Positions 36,650 to 46,094 of a DNA stretch of 64,000 nt are shown piece after piece. Every line of letters starts with the position of its first letter. The stretch's first letter is position 1. The stretch lies in NCBI RefSeq assembly GCF_043642205.1, contig NZ_JBHZSG010000007.1, positions 1 to 64,000 on the forward strand. Direction: 5' to 3'. Made by a program: the position numbers and the translations under genes. The stretch comes from Thalassotalea_A litorea (GTDB taxonomy: Bacteria > Pseudomonadota > Gammaproteobacteria > Enterobacterales > Alteromonadaceae). The notes beneath the pieces are model-generated. The model did not search any database. It worked only from the letters and a program-made list of their open reading frames with translations, and was not told where the DNA came from.

Positions 36650-38713
36650 TTAGGCACAATCGACAACATCATCATCGCTGTGGTTATTTACTTCCTTTGG
36701 TAGGTCAGCCGCCTGCGGACGTGAAATAAAGTAACCTTGAGCATAATCACAGCCCGCTTTTTTCACCAAATCCAGTTGCGCCTGGGTTTCTACGCCTTCG
36801 GCGACCAGTCGGAAACCAAAACTATCCCCTAATTCATGCAAACTTTTCGCAAGAGTCAGATTTTTCTCGTTACTGTTTAACGATTTTACGAACGATTGAT
36901 GCAGCTTAATAAAGGCAAATGGATAGCTACTCAGATAATTGAGAGATGACAGGCCATGACCATAGTCGTCCAGCGCCAATTTAACGCCAGCGGCTTTAAG
37001 TGTGTTTAATGCCTGTAAAGACTGTTCCGGGTTTTGTACAAAAGCTCGTTCGTTAAACTCCAGAATCAAACGTTCCGGATTCGGGAAGTGTTGGTGGATC
37101 ACGTCGATAAGTTGTCTGACTTGAGTCTTGTGCTGCAATTGTCTGGGGGACAGGTTCACACTGACAAACGTATTATTATGGTTACCCTCAGCATCCCAGC
37201 GAACTAACTGCTCGGCAACGCTGGCAAGTACCCAGCATTCAATATCAATAATTAACCCGGATTCTTCAGCAACTGCTAAAAAATCTCCGGGGTTAAGAAG
37301 GCCACGCTTAGGGTGTTGCCAACGTAATAAGGTTTCAAATCCTAAAGTTTGTGATGCATTATTCAGTTCTTGATTGAGGTCAGAGATTCTTTGAAAATGC
37401 AGGGTAAACTCTTTTTCTCGCAGGGCTTTTCGTAATTCATGTTCAAGATTTAAATTCGCCATTAATTGTTGGCGCATGGAATCATCAAAGAAAATAAATC
37501 GACCTTTGCCCAGTGCTTTCGCCTGATACATAGCAGCGTCCGCATCACGTAAAACTTCAGCGGCATTTTGGTAATGACGATCACAGACGGTAATGCCAAT
37601 ACTGGCGCTGGAATAAAGTTCCTGGTTATCGATCACAAACGGTTGTTCGATGGTTTCAATAATACGCTGAGCAATATCTTCGGCATCTTCGTGTTGTACT
37701 AAGGTATCAAGCAGAATAACAAATTCATCGCCACCCAGACGAGCCAGGATATCATTGCCACGGATACAATCGGCAATGCGCTCAGCAATCTCTATGAGCA
37801 GTAAATCACCGATATGATGGCCTAGCGTGTCATTAATCACTTTAAATCGGTCAAGATCGATAAACAATACCGCAAAACGATGATTGGGATGGCGTTTAAC
37901 ATGTTTTAACGAGTGCTCTAAGCGTTCGGAAAACATGGCGCGGTTGGGCAACTTCGTCAAGGTGTCATGGTGAGCTGCGAAATACAGCTGTTGCTCTATG
38001 GCTCGGCGTTCTTCAACTTGTTTACGAAGTCGTAAATTGGTTTGCTGCAGGTCAGCCGTTCGTTCGCCGATTAACTGATTGATATCTTGTGAATAGGTTT
38101 GTAATTGGTTAATTGCCTGATGTCGTTGAATGAAGGATGAAATTTGTGCAGCGATGTAACGAATCAACTGTAAATCTTCTGACTTACTATCGCTTTGGCT
38201 GATAAATCCTTTTATGGCCACCAGACCAAAGGCTTTATTAATCATGGTCAACGGCGCCATTAACCACACATCCACTAATTGGGTTTCATCATTGCGCAGC
38301 GGAAAAGGCCGTTTAACCACATCGTTCTCGTTTTCCAAGATAAAAACCTGATCGTGGTTAAGATAAACCGGTTTGGCTATGGCAGATATAAAATCGACGA
38401 TATCGCTATGCAGTTGCGGCTTGATTGGCGCACAAAATAACTCGTTTATAAAATACGGATCGTTAGCTTTACCATCAAAGCGTTCAATATAGAGGTTGTC
38501 TGCAGGAAAATATTGGCGGATGACTTTTTGCAGGTTGATATATAGGCAGTTAACATCCGTCTCGGTACTGCAAAGTTCCGATAACTTCAACAAGCCGGTT
38601 TGAATGTTTTTGGTTTGCTTATATCGTTTCAAAAGCGACCGTAGCTTAGGTACTGTTCGAGCACGATCCTTAATGGATCTGGCCTTGCTCTGTAATTTTC
38701 CTTTCGAATCCAT
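36650..38713 (-). CDS. GAF-GGDEF-EAL cyclic di-GMP signalling protein
   Basis: A 687-residue cytoplasmic protein. Residues ~35-205 look like a GAF-type sensor, ~205-245 a coiled coil, then GGDEF (327-331, in ARLGGDEFVILL) with an intact inhibitory RxxD site (Arg318-Asp321), so cyclase activity is expected. The C-terminal EAL domain (~420-680) has ETL at 460-462 in place of EAL and KLHQSF in place of the usual KIDxSF, yet keeps NLSPRQL, DDYGHG and AEGVET. Phosphodiesterase activity may be reduced. No membrane segments. Convergent with rep. A cyclic di-GMP riboswitch lies 30 kb away in the window. Confidence 0.92.
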   Translation of the reverse strand: MDSKGKLQSKARSIKDRARTVPKLRSLLKRYKQTKNIQTGLLKLSELCSTETDVNCLYINLQKVIRQYFPADNLYIERFDGKANDPYFINELFCAPIKPQLHSDIVDFISAIAKPVYLNHDQVFILENENDVVKRPFPLRNDETQLVDVWLMAPLTMINKAFGLVAIKGFISQSDSKSEDLQLIRYIAAQISSFIQRHQAINQLQTYSQDINQLIGERTADLQQTNLRLRKQVEERRAIEQQLYFAAHHDTLTKLPNRAMFSERLEHSLKHVKRHPNHRFAVLFIDLDRFKVINDTLGHHIGDLLLIEIAERIADCIRGNDILARLGGDEFVILLDTLVQHEDAEDIAQRIIETIEQPFVIDNQELYSSASIGITVCDRHYQNAAEVLRDADAAMYQAKALGKGRFIFFDDSMRQQLMANLNLEHELRKALREKEFTLHFQRISDLNQELNNASQTLGFETLLRWQHPKRGLLNPGDFLAVAEESGLIIDIECWVLASVAEQLVRWDAEGNHNNTFVSVNLSPRQLQHKTQVRQLIDVIHQHFPNPERLILEFNERAFVQNPEQSLQALNTLKAAGVKLALDDYGHGLSSLNYLSSYPFAFIKLHQSFVKSLNSNEKNLTLAKSLHELGDSFGFRLVAEGVETQAQLDLVKKAGCDYAQGYFISRPQAADLPKEVNNHSDDDVVDCA

Positions 38714-38944
38714 GAAAGGCGCCTTAAAAAAATGATGTTAGATCAAATAGTTTAACAGAGTTTTTCGGCATTGCTACAGGTTTCTGTCGGTTTTTTATAC
38801 ACTCAGGGCGTCAACATTAATTACTAAATGTGTCGTAGTTTTGTGCGAGGATCCTGAAGATGATCTTTTGTGGATATAGCGACAGGATAAAAATGATGAT
38901 AGGTGTGAATGGATTGTGATTGGTATAAACCGAGTGGAAAACAA

Positions 38945-38970
38945 AAAAGCCAGAGTTTCCTCTGGCTTTT
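38945..38970 (-). terminator. Intrinsic terminator of rpoH
   Basis: AAAAGCCAGAG (38945-38955), loop tttc, CTCTGGCTTTT (38960-38970): a perfect 11-bp stem followed on the minus strand by more T residues. It lies about 25 bp past the rpoH stop. Confidence 0.9.
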
Positions 38971-38994
38971 CATGATCAAGCGTATTGTTAGCAG

Positions 38995-39861
38995 TTAAAG
39001 ATCTGTGATACCGAGCTTTAATTTGCTCAACGCGTTCTTTTCTAACTGACGCACACGCTCTGCTGATATCTGATACGTAGACGCCAAGTCCTGCAACGTA
39101 GCTTTATCTTCGTCTAACCAGCGTGCTTTGATAATGTGCTGGCTACGATCATCTAGTGAAGAAAGTGCTTGAACTAACTGGCCATTAACATGATCGTCCC
39201 AGTTGTCCGATTCTACTTGGGTGGATAAATCGGAAGACTTATCTTCCAAAAATTGTGCTGGCGAGAACTGTGCCGCACTACCACTATCATCATCAGAATC
39301 GGTTAAATCAAACGCCTGGTCGCTATTGGCCATGCGCGATTCCATTTCCAGAACATCTTTACTGCTAACGCCGAGCGTTTCAGCAACCGTATTTACTTCT
39401 TCCTGGTTGAACCAACCCAAGCGCTTTTTGTTCTTGCGCAGATTAAAGAACAATTTACGTTGCGCTTTCGTCGTCGCGATTTTAACAATTCGCCAGTTGC
39501 GAAGCACAAACTCATGAATCTCAGCTTTGATCCAGTGAACAGCGAACGATACCAAACGCACACCCACTTCCGGGTTGAAGCGTTTTACCGCTTTCATCAA
39601 GCCAACATTACCTTCCTGAATCAGGTCTGCTTGCGGCAGGCCGTAACCGGAGTAACCTTTGGCGATATGGATCACAAATCGTAAATGCGACATGATCAAA
39701 TCCTGAGCCGCGTTCAAATCATTATCATGATAAAGGCGCGAAGCCAGCTCTTGCTCACGTTCGGCACTGAGCATAGGAATACTGTAGGCGGACTGCACAT
39801 AGGCTTCTATGCTACCGCTTTGGGGAACTGTCAATGCCATTGATTGCATAGTATTACTCAT
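38995..39861 (-). CDS. rpoH: Heat-shock sigma factor sigma-32
   Basis: 288 residues (284 in E. coli). Region 2 includes DLIQEGNVGLMKAVKRFNPE and VRLVSFAVHWIKAEIHEFVL; the RpoH box QRKLFFNLRKNKKRLGW is nearly identical to E. coli. Region 4 is LQDLASTYQISAERVRQLEK. It directs RNA polymerase to chaperone and protease genes after heat stress. It follows ftsX on the same strand after 244 bp, the order seen in E. coli (ftsY-ftsE-ftsX-rpoH), and probably has its own promoters in that gap. Confidence 0.97.
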   Translation of the reverse strand: MSNTMQSMALTVPQSGSIEAYVQSAYSIPMLSAEREQELASRLYHDNDLNAAQDLIMSHLRFVIHIAKGYSGYGLPQADLIQEGNVGLMKAVKRFNPEVGVRLVSFAVHWIKAEIHEFVLRNWRIVKIATTKAQRKLFFNLRKNKKRLGWFNQEEVNTVAETLGVSSKDVLEMESRMANSDQAFDLTDSDDDSGSAAQFSPAQFLEDKSSDLSTQVESDNWDDHVNGQLVQALSSLDDRSQHIIKARWLDEDKATLQDLASTYQISAERVRQLEKNALSKLKLGITDL

Positions 39862-40105
39862 TCAATACCTCGTTATTACTTGGATCTGGGATACTACCAC
39901 AGCTTTTTCAAGATCGCTAACCGAAAAAAATGGATATTAGCGCATGCATTTTGTAGGTGCTCGTCGTCAACTACATACCCATCGTAACGGGTTTGCGATT
40001 AAAAAATGTTAAGGTTTGTTAATTAAATCATAACAAGTTGATTAGTATAGCTTAATTGTGATTTTTTCAAGGGGGAGTTGTATTTCTCACCCCATCTTTG
40101 ACCAT

Positions 40106-41068
40106 TTAATCGGCGTTTGGTTCAATGCTGCGAATATGTTTTCTAACCGAAATGTAACTGCCTAAAAGTCCCAGAAATACCGCTATCGCAAGCAATATGC
40201 CAAGCTCCTGAAGATTCAACCCCTGCATCCGGAACTGGTTTTCGTAAAGCTCTGCCAAAGCGCTAATCGCAGCGCCCAGATACCGTCCTAAAATACTGAC
40301 CGTTGCACTGGCAAGCAGGCCGCCAAGAACACCATACCAAAATCCTGTATACAGGTAAGGTCGCTGGATAAACCCGTCAGTCGCCCCGACAAGCTTCATT
40401 ACGGCAATTGCGTCTTTTTGGTTCAATATGGCAAGGCGAATGGTATTACCGATGATCAGAACTACCGAGAAGCTTAGTAACGCGGCAAGCGCAAAGACAA
40501 TGTCTTTGATCAGTACCATAATGGCTTCAAGTCGGGTTAACCATTCAACATCCAGTTTACCTTGTTCGACTTCTCGCTCTGCCTGTATTTTCTCCAGCAA
40601 CGCTTTGGCAGCCATAGGCTGAGAATGGCGCTGAGTCGGTGTTACCAATAATGTAATTGGCAGTGGGTTTGATTCAAGGTAGGCCAATGCGTTACCAAAC
40701 CCGGATAGCTGTTTAAACTGATCCATGGCATCATCGGCAGAAATATAGCGAACCTGCTGAACCTCCGGATACAACTGAATGCGTTGTAACAGATTCTGAG
40801 CACTGGTTTCACTGACCGACATTTTCAGGAATACGGAAATTTCCGCTGCTGTTTGCCATTGGGCACTGACGCGTTCGGCATTTTTACTGAACAAATGTAA
40901 GGTTGCCGGTAATGCCAGGCTTATTCCTAACACTAAAATGGTCATTAACGATGCCATTGGCGTGCGCCACAATTCGTGGAAAGCCGCGATCAGTTGCTGC
41001 CCCTGATGCACGGGTGCTAGCAACCGGGTTAACAAAGATGGTGAAGATTTCTGCGTATTGTTTTTCAT
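40106..41068 (-). CDS. ftsX: Cell division protein FtsX
   Basis: A 320-residue inner-membrane protein with four membrane segments: one near residues 40-62, a periplasmic loop (~65-190), then three in the C-terminal half. LARLEAIMVLIKDIVFALAA-like and IGNTIRLAILNQKDAIAVMK segments are typical. With FtsE it relays ATP hydrolysis to periplasmic activators of cell-wall amidases at the septum. Its start overlaps the ftsE stop by 4 bases, so the two are translationally coupled. Confidence 0.95.
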   Translation of the reverse strand: MKNNTQKSSPSLLTRLLAPVHQGQQLIAAFHELWRTPMASLMTILVLGISLALPATLHLFSKNAERVSAQWQTAAEISVFLKMSVSETSAQNLLQRIQLYPEVQQVRYISADDAMDQFKQLSGFGNALAYLESNPLPITLLVTPTQRHSQPMAAKALLEKIQAEREVEQGKLDVEWLTRLEAIMVLIKDIVFALAALLSFSVVLIIGNTIRLAILNQKDAIAVMKLVGATDGFIQRPYLYTGFWYGVLGGLLASATVSILGRYLGAAISALAELYENQFRMQGLNLQELGILLAIAVFLGLLGSYISVRKHIRSIEPNAD

Positions 41069-41748
41069 TCGCTCGCCTCGGCTATGGCTAAACCGTCGGT
41101 GATCATCTTGCCCTGTTTTAAGGTGAGGTTGCGGTATTTCATCCGGGCAATCAGGCCAAGGTCATGGGTTGCGATAAGTACACAGACACCCACAGCATTA
41201 AAATCTTCAAATAACTGAATGATATCAAGGGATAGTTTTGGATCTAGGTTACCGGTTGGTTCGTCGGCGAGAATGATCGGTGGTTTGTTAACGATGGCAC
41301 GAGCAATACCGACCCGCTGCTGTTCACCGCCGGATAGCATGTAGGGGTAACATTTTACCTTGGCAGTCAATCCTACTTTATCTAACGCCGCATCTACGCG
41401 CTTGCGAATTTCCCGAGCGCCGAGACCTTCAATAACCAAAGGTAAGGCGACATTATCAAAAACCGTGCGATCCATTAACAGATTATGATTTTGGAAAATC
41501 ATACCGATATTACGGCGAACATACGGAACTTGAGCATAGCGGATCTTGCTCAGGTCATTGTTGTCGATGATAACCTGCCCCGAGGTTGGCTTTTCCATTA
41601 ACGTAATGAGCTTTAACAGGGTACTTTTACCAGCACCGGAATGTCCGGTCAGAAACGCCATCTCGCCAGCTTCGAGAGCGAAATTTATATTCTTCAGAGC
41701 GTGGAAGCCACCAGGATAAGTCTTGTTAACGTTTTTAAAATGTATCAT
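41065..41748 (-). CDS. ftsE: Cell division ATP-binding protein FtsE
   Basis: A 227-residue ABC ATPase. Walker A is LTGHSGAGKSTLLKLI, signature LSGGEQQRVGIARAIV, Walker B PPIILADEPTGNLD, and the H-loop is in LIATHDLGLI. It opens IHFKNVNKTYPGG like other FtsE proteins. Partner of FtsX in divisome activation. A 255-bp gap separates it from ftsY upstream. Confidence 0.96.
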   Translation of the reverse strand: MIHFKNVNKTYPGGFHALKNINFALEAGEMAFLTGHSGAGKSTLLKLITLMEKPTSGQVIIDNNDLSKIRYAQVPYVRRNIGMIFQNHNLLMDRTVFDNVALPLVIEGLGAREIRKRVDAALDKVGLTAKVKCYPYMLSGGEQQRVGIARAIVNKPPIILADEPTGNLDPKLSLDIIQLFEDFNAVGVCVLIATHDLGLIARMKYRNLTLKQGKMITDGLAIAEASE

Positions 41749-41900
41749 CGACGATTATTTTTTTTGTTGTCGGACTGCGGAGTATGGGGACTAGCCTATC
41801 ACGGCTATAAGACCAATTCTATTAATTAATCGCTCTCTAAACGGTATGGTTTCGTCCCTTATCGCTAGCTGTTTAGATATGTTTTTGTCATTGCAATCAT

Positions 41901-41945
41901 CTGAAACCTAACGAGAAAAATGTGTTGTTTCGGGTTAGGTTTCAG
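41901..41945. repeat. 12-bp inverted repeat in the ftsY-ftsE gap
   Basis: CTGAAACCTAAC (41901-41912) and GTTAGGTTTCAG (41934-41945) match perfectly across a 21-base loop. No T run follows on either strand, so it is not a classic terminator. It could be an operator or RNA processing site between ftsY and ftsEX. Confidence 0.65.
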
Positions 41946-42003
41946 TGTTGCGAATGTGGCTCTTCACATTCTGAGACGTTTGGCTAAACTTGCCCGCTGA
42001 GGA

Positions 42004-43314
42004 TTATTTATCGAACAGAGCGTCAATAAAATCGTTGGCATTAAACTGACGTAAATCATCGATTCCTTCGCCAACACCAAGATACTTAATTGGGATCTTG
42101 AATTTATCTGCAACCGCAAAAATAACCCCACCTTTGGCGGTACCATCGAGCTTAGTCACTGCAAGTGATGTCAGACCTACAGCATCGTTAAATAGCTGTG
42201 TCTGACTCAAAGCATTCTGGCCGGTTCCGGCATCGATGGTTAACATAATTTCATGGGGAGCATCGGCGTCTATTTTCTTCATCACCCGCACGACTTTTTT
42301 CAGCTCTTCCATCAGGTGAGCTTTATTCTGTAAGCGTCCGGCTGTATCAGCAATCAAAATATCGACATTTTTACTTTTCGCAGAATTTATGGCGTCGAAT
42401 ATAACCGATGCACTATCGGCACCGGTGTGCTGCGCTACCACAGGAATGTCATTGCGCTCGCCCCAGACTTGTAATTGTTCTACGGCTGCGGCGCGGAATG
42501 TATCACCAGCCGCCAACATAACCGATTTGCCTTCGGCCTGAAATTGCTTAGCAAGCTTACCTATGGTGGTGGTTTTACCAACGCCATTAACACCAACCAT
42601 AAGAATGACTTTTGGTCCGGTAATCGCTTTCTCTTGTGGATGCTCGATGCTATCGAGAACCTGTTCTAACTCCTGCTTTAATAACTCATACAGCGCTTCG
42701 GCATCTTTAAGCTGACTTCGACTTGCCGCTTGCGTCAGGGAATCAATGATCTTCGTGGTGGTTTCGACCCCTACATCGGCAAGTAACAACTGGGTTTCCA
42801 GTTCTTCAAATAACTCATCGTCGATTTTCTTATCACGGAACAAATCGAACAGACCACTACCAATATTCTGGCGGGTTTTACTTAAGCCAGATTTTAAGCG
42901 TTGGAAAAACCCCGGTTTGTTGGTTGTATCCGCTTGCTCTGCAACGGCTTGTTCAACAACAACCTGTTCTTCACCCTCTGACTCTTGCGCTAAGGTCGAT
43001 TCAGTAACTTCCTCGATTTCCTCGACTTCGGTAATTTCCTCAGCCGTCTCAGCCTCTAGTGGGGCTTCTGGTTGCTCATCTTCAACGTCATTGTCGGCAA
43101 CAATTTTTTCTTCACTGTCTGTTGCGTCACTGCCAGCTTGTTTAGAATCAGCTGCGGATGGGGATTTAGAATGTTCAGCAACATCATTGCCTTGTGCTTC
43201 ATCAATAGCTACCTCGGTTACTTCTTCAGTAACTTCAGTTTGTTGTTCTATTTGTGATTCTGTCGTCTCTTCAGACTTTTTAAACCAGGAAAATAACCCT
43301 TTCTTCTTAGCCAT
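42004..43314 (-). CDS. ftsY: Signal recognition particle receptor FtsY
   Basis: 436 residues. A long acidic N-terminal A domain (~10-130, rich in Glu, Val and Ala) is followed by the NG GTPase domain: GVNGVGKTTTIGKLAKQF (G1), DTFRAAAVEQL, DTAGRLQNK (G3) and TKLDGTAKGG (G4). It receives ribosome-SRP complexes at the membrane by pairing with Ffh. First gene of the ftsY-ftsE-ftsX-rpoH run and divergent from rsmD, exactly as in E. coli. Confidence 0.97.
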   Translation of the reverse strand: MAKKKGLFSWFKKSEETTESQIEQQTEVTEEVTEVAIDEAQGNDVAEHSKSPSAADSKQAGSDATDSEEKIVADNDVEDEQPEAPLEAETAEEITEVEEIEEVTESTLAQESEGEEQVVVEQAVAEQADTTNKPGFFQRLKSGLSKTRQNIGSGLFDLFRDKKIDDELFEELETQLLLADVGVETTTKIIDSLTQAASRSQLKDAEALYELLKQELEQVLDSIEHPQEKAITGPKVILMVGVNGVGKTTTIGKLAKQFQAEGKSVMLAAGDTFRAAAVEQLQVWGERNDIPVVAQHTGADSASVIFDAINSAKSKNVDILIADTAGRLQNKAHLMEELKKVVRVMKKIDADAPHEIMLTIDAGTGQNALSQTQLFNDAVGLTSLAVTKLDGTAKGGVIFAVADKFKIPIKYLGVGEGIDDLRQFNANDFIDALFDK

Positions 43315-43565
43315 AATGTGTCAGTTACGCTTGATGATATTCAATTAGGTGGATGCAGGCATTGGTAATCGCTTCAATCGAGGATAAAATTAGTGGCCGA
43401 AGACCTTTATTGTTTTCGACGAACCCCGAAAGCTGAGCCTGTGGTTAAGGGCAGTATAGTAGCATCTTAGCGACTGTATAAAAACCGAAAGGGCGTAAAA
43501 AGCAAACTGACAGAAGCCTTTTACGTGAGACTGGGAAATAAACCATAAATAAGAGTAGATTGAAT

Positions 43566-44195
43566 ATGGCGCCGAGAAAGCCCGACCGACAAAATGCGAA
43601 CCGAGGAAATAGATCTTCCGGAAGAAATGCTACGTCCCAGGGGATGGGGCAGGTCCGGATCATTGCCGGTAAATATCGAGGTCGCAAATTACCGGTTCTC
43701 AACGCGGAAGGTCTGCGACCGACCACCGACCGAGTAAAAGAAACCGTATTTAATTGGTTAATGCCGTATGTCGCTCAATCGGTTTGTCTGGATAGTTGTG
43801 CGGGCTCTGGCAGTTTAGGGTTTGAAGCGCTTTCCCGAGGTGCTGAGCATGTAACGTTTGTCGAGTTAGAACGAGCGGCCGCCAGAAACATCGAGGAAAA
43901 TATTGCCCGCCTGAATGACAACCAGAGCAGAGTCCTAAATCAAAATATTCTGTCCGTTAACACTAATAAGCCCTTTGATCTGGTATTTATCGACCCACCC
44001 TTTAATCGAGGGCTCGCCAGTGACATTGCGATTTATCTTGAGCAGCAACAAATGTTGGCTGAAAGTGCCATCATCTATGTGGAAACGGAGCAAAACTTTA
44101 ATGCGGCGTTATTACCTGAGAACTGGCAGTTACTCAAAGAAAAGTCTGCCGGCCAGGTAGTATCGCGGCTATATCAGCGAAAACTTGCTACTTAG
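43566..44195 (+). CDS. rsmD: 16S rRNA (guanine966-N2)-methyltransferase
   Basis: 209 residues from ATG 43566; a TTG two codons earlier is less likely. The Rossmann methyltransferase fold shows RIIAGKYRGRKLPV, RPTTDRVKETVFNWL, LDSCAGSGSLGFEALSRGA and the catalytic DPPF in FIDPPFNRG. The N-terminal ~25 residues are basic and probably disordered. It methylates G966 of 16S rRNA. The last 4 bases overlap the tail of the dodecin gene on the other strand. Confidence 0.95.
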   Translation: MAPRKPDRQNANRGNRSSGRNATSQGMGQVRIIAGKYRGRKLPVLNAEGLRPTTDRVKETVFNWLMPYVAQSVCLDSCAGSGSLGFEALSRGAEHVTFVELERAAARNIEENIARLNDNQSRVLNQNILSVNTNKPFDLVFIDPPFNRGLASDIAIYLEQQQMLAESAIIYVETEQNFNAALLPENWQLLKEKSAGQVVSRLYQRKLAT

Positions 44196-44407
44196 CTGTA
44201 CTGGATTCGAAAGCCCACTTTTAACGTTACCTGATAGTGGGCTACCTTGCCATCGACGATATGGCCACGGGTTTCAAGCACTTCGAACCAATTCATATTA
44301 CGAATGGTTTTTGCTGCTTCTTCAAGGGCATTTTCAATCGCTTCTTCAATACTTTTTGGAGAAGAACCAACCAGTTCAACTTTTTTGTAAGTGTGATGTG
44401 AGGTCAT
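44192..44407 (-). CDS. Dodecin family flavoprotein
   Basis: A 71-residue protein. VYKKVELVGSSP-like start and the stretch SIEEAIENALEEAAKTIRNM, then WFEVLETRGHIVDGKVAHYQ, mark the dodecin beta-alpha-beta-beta fold. Dodecins assemble into hollow dodecamers that store riboflavin, FMN or FAD and quench them; the conserved Trp (in NMNWFEV) stacks on the flavin. Convergent with rsmD, overlapping by 4 bases. Confidence 0.92.
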   Translation of the reverse strand: MTSHHTYKKVELVGSSPKSIEEAIENALEEAAKTIRNMNWFEVLETRGHIVDGKVAHYQVTLKVGFRIQYS

Positions 44408-44487
44408 GGGACACCTTTTAAATTTTCGACCATTTTTTGCAAGTATAGTCGTTCGTTCAAAAGGTGATCATAAGAACTGAGAAGGGG

Positions 44488-45096
44488 TTAAATCTCAATC
44501 CCTAAATTTGACATCCCTTCACTCAGGGCCATGGATTTGAGTTGTTGACAGGTTTCTTTATTCTCTTTGGCCGTCAGAGCAAACGCCAATAGTTCCTGTT
44601 GGGTTTCCATTTCCCATTGCATTAACGGGTGAGCTTCAATATCGGCTTGCTGAATGATAATTTCATCATTCACATCAGGATTTTGCTGAGCCTGTTCTTC
44701 GGCCAGCATCAATTCCAAATAGTAACTCACACTGCCTTTGGACAAAAGTGACACATTGGTCAATGTTTCTAGGTCTTTATCCTGCATACCTTGCAGCAAA
44801 GAGCCAATTGCCATACAGGTATCAAGCGCCGGATATACCCCGAAAAAGTCAAAATCTTCGACATTTGGAATGACCTCCTCGAGTTTCTCCAGCTGTGCGG
44901 AAAAATTTAGCTTAAATTGCGGTTGTGCCAGACGCTGCCAAACCAGATCTAATTGATTGCGAAGTAGCTTAGTATCACCAAACTCCGACGCCTCACTAAA
45001 CATTTGATAATTGGGGAGCATGCGTTCGATAAGAGCGGCACTATAGGCAGTTAATTGCCATAGCGTTAATTGCGTTAATTTTTCAGGGTTTGGCAC
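44488..45096 (-). CDS. yjaG: DUF416 (YjaG) family protein
   Basis: 202 residues, all helical in appearance, with no signal or membrane segment. LWQLTAYSAALIERMLPNY and VYPALDTCMAIGSLLQG are typical of YjaG, a gammaproteobacterial protein of unknown role. The start is GTG at 45096; a nearby ATG is out of frame. Between dodecin and the desaturase on the same strand, spacing 64 bp from the latter. Confidence 0.85.
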   Translation of the reverse strand: MPNPEKLTQLTLWQLTAYSAALIERMLPNYQMFSEASEFGDTKLLRNQLDLVWQRLAQPQFKLNFSAQLEKLEEVIPNVEDFDFFGVYPALDTCMAIGSLLQGMQDKDLETLTNVSLLSKGSVSYYLELMLAEEQAQQNPDVNDEIIIQQADIEAHPLMQWEMETQQELLAFALTAKENKETCQQLKSMALSEGMSNLGIEI

Positions 45097-45160
45097 AGCA
45101 AGAGTCCATGAATTTACTTGTCAGGTATTATAACCCATCAAGGGAAAAAACCTATGACAA

Positions 45161-46078
45161 CTATGCTTCCGAGGAAATTGCTGTTAACTCTTGGCGCGGT
45201 CCCAGGTGTTCAGGAAGCTTTATATCCCAGACCCATCCGGCCTTTTGCATCAGCATTAGTATCCACCAACCGGGATCCAGTTGACCTTTTTCCAAGCCCA
45301 ATTTTGCGGAACCAGGAAATGCATGGTGATTGTTATGCCAACTCTCACCCATGGTGATAAGGGCGGCAAATGGAACATTGTAACCTTGTACAAATGCCCC
45401 ATTGATATGCCAGCTTCGCCCCCCTTGATTGTGTGCAAAATAGCCGATCAGCCAGTGGCCGGTAATGGATATGGCAACGCGAGCGCAAATTCCCCAAATT
45501 ACCCAGGCAATGCCTCCTAGCGCAAACAAAATCAATGCCCAGGGTAATTGCTGCCACATCCAGTAACGTTCCATAAAGCCGAGTACCGGATCGTTTTTAT
45601 AATTTTCTTCGATGATGATTTGTGGTGGTTTTTTTAGATGGATATCGCACAGTAGTTGCCAATAACCGTCTGTGAAGAACGGTTGTCGATGTCCAAAATA
45701 ATCGTGGCAATGATGCTGGCGCTGCGACCAGTCACGCATATCATGAGTTTTTATCATCGAAAATGGCCCGCCTAAACCGGTAATAACACCCAGGTGAACA
45801 AGAAAATAGCCAAGCCATTTGGAGCATTGAAAGCTTTGATGGATAAGGTATCGGTGCATACCTAAGGAATGGCCAAAACAAAGGGTGAAACCTGTAAACG
45901 TAATAAATAGTAATACAGTCTCAAGGGATAGAGTCATTGCGCCACCAATGATTGCAATTATACACATGGTGATAAACCATATCGTTTTGGTTAACGATAA
46001 TTTGACGTCGCCGTTAGAAGCGTTGCCATTGCCCTGTTTCTTAATACGGGGATTTTCATAGTGTGGATGACTCTTCAT
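45161..46078 (-). CDS. Membrane fatty acid desaturase
   Basis: 305 residues from ATG 46078, chosen because aaggagagg lies just upstream; an in-frame ATG at 46117 would overlap the preceding gene. The di-iron histidine boxes of acyl-lipid/acyl-CoA desaturases are present: HSLGMHR, QRQHHCH and HNNHHAFP, spaced by four hydrophobic segments. The first box is variant (HxxGMHR). It introduces a double bond into fatty acyl chains, probably to adjust membrane fluidity. It follows the SRPBCC-like membrane gene with 16 bp between, so both fall under the same promoter and probably the ArsR-type repressor. Confidence 0.85.
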   Translation of the reverse strand: MKSHPHYENPRIKKQGNGNASNGDVKLSLTKTIWFITMCIIAIIGGAMTLSLETVLLFITFTGFTLCFGHSLGMHRYLIHQSFQCSKWLGYFLVHLGVITGLGGPFSMIKTHDMRDWSQRQHHCHDYFGHRQPFFTDGYWQLLCDIHLKKPPQIIIEENYKNDPVLGFMERYWMWQQLPWALILFALGGIAWVIWGICARVAISITGHWLIGYFAHNQGGRSWHINGAFVQGYNVPFAALITMGESWHNNHHAFPGSAKLGLEKGQLDPGWWILMLMQKAGWVWDIKLPEHLGPRQELTAISSEA

Positions 46079-46094
46079 GTCCCTCTCCTTAAAG

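Noticed and set aside
42746..43348. 200-codon plus-strand frame opposite ftsY
   Set aside because: Ser/Thr-rich antisense shadow of the acidic FtsY N-terminal domain.
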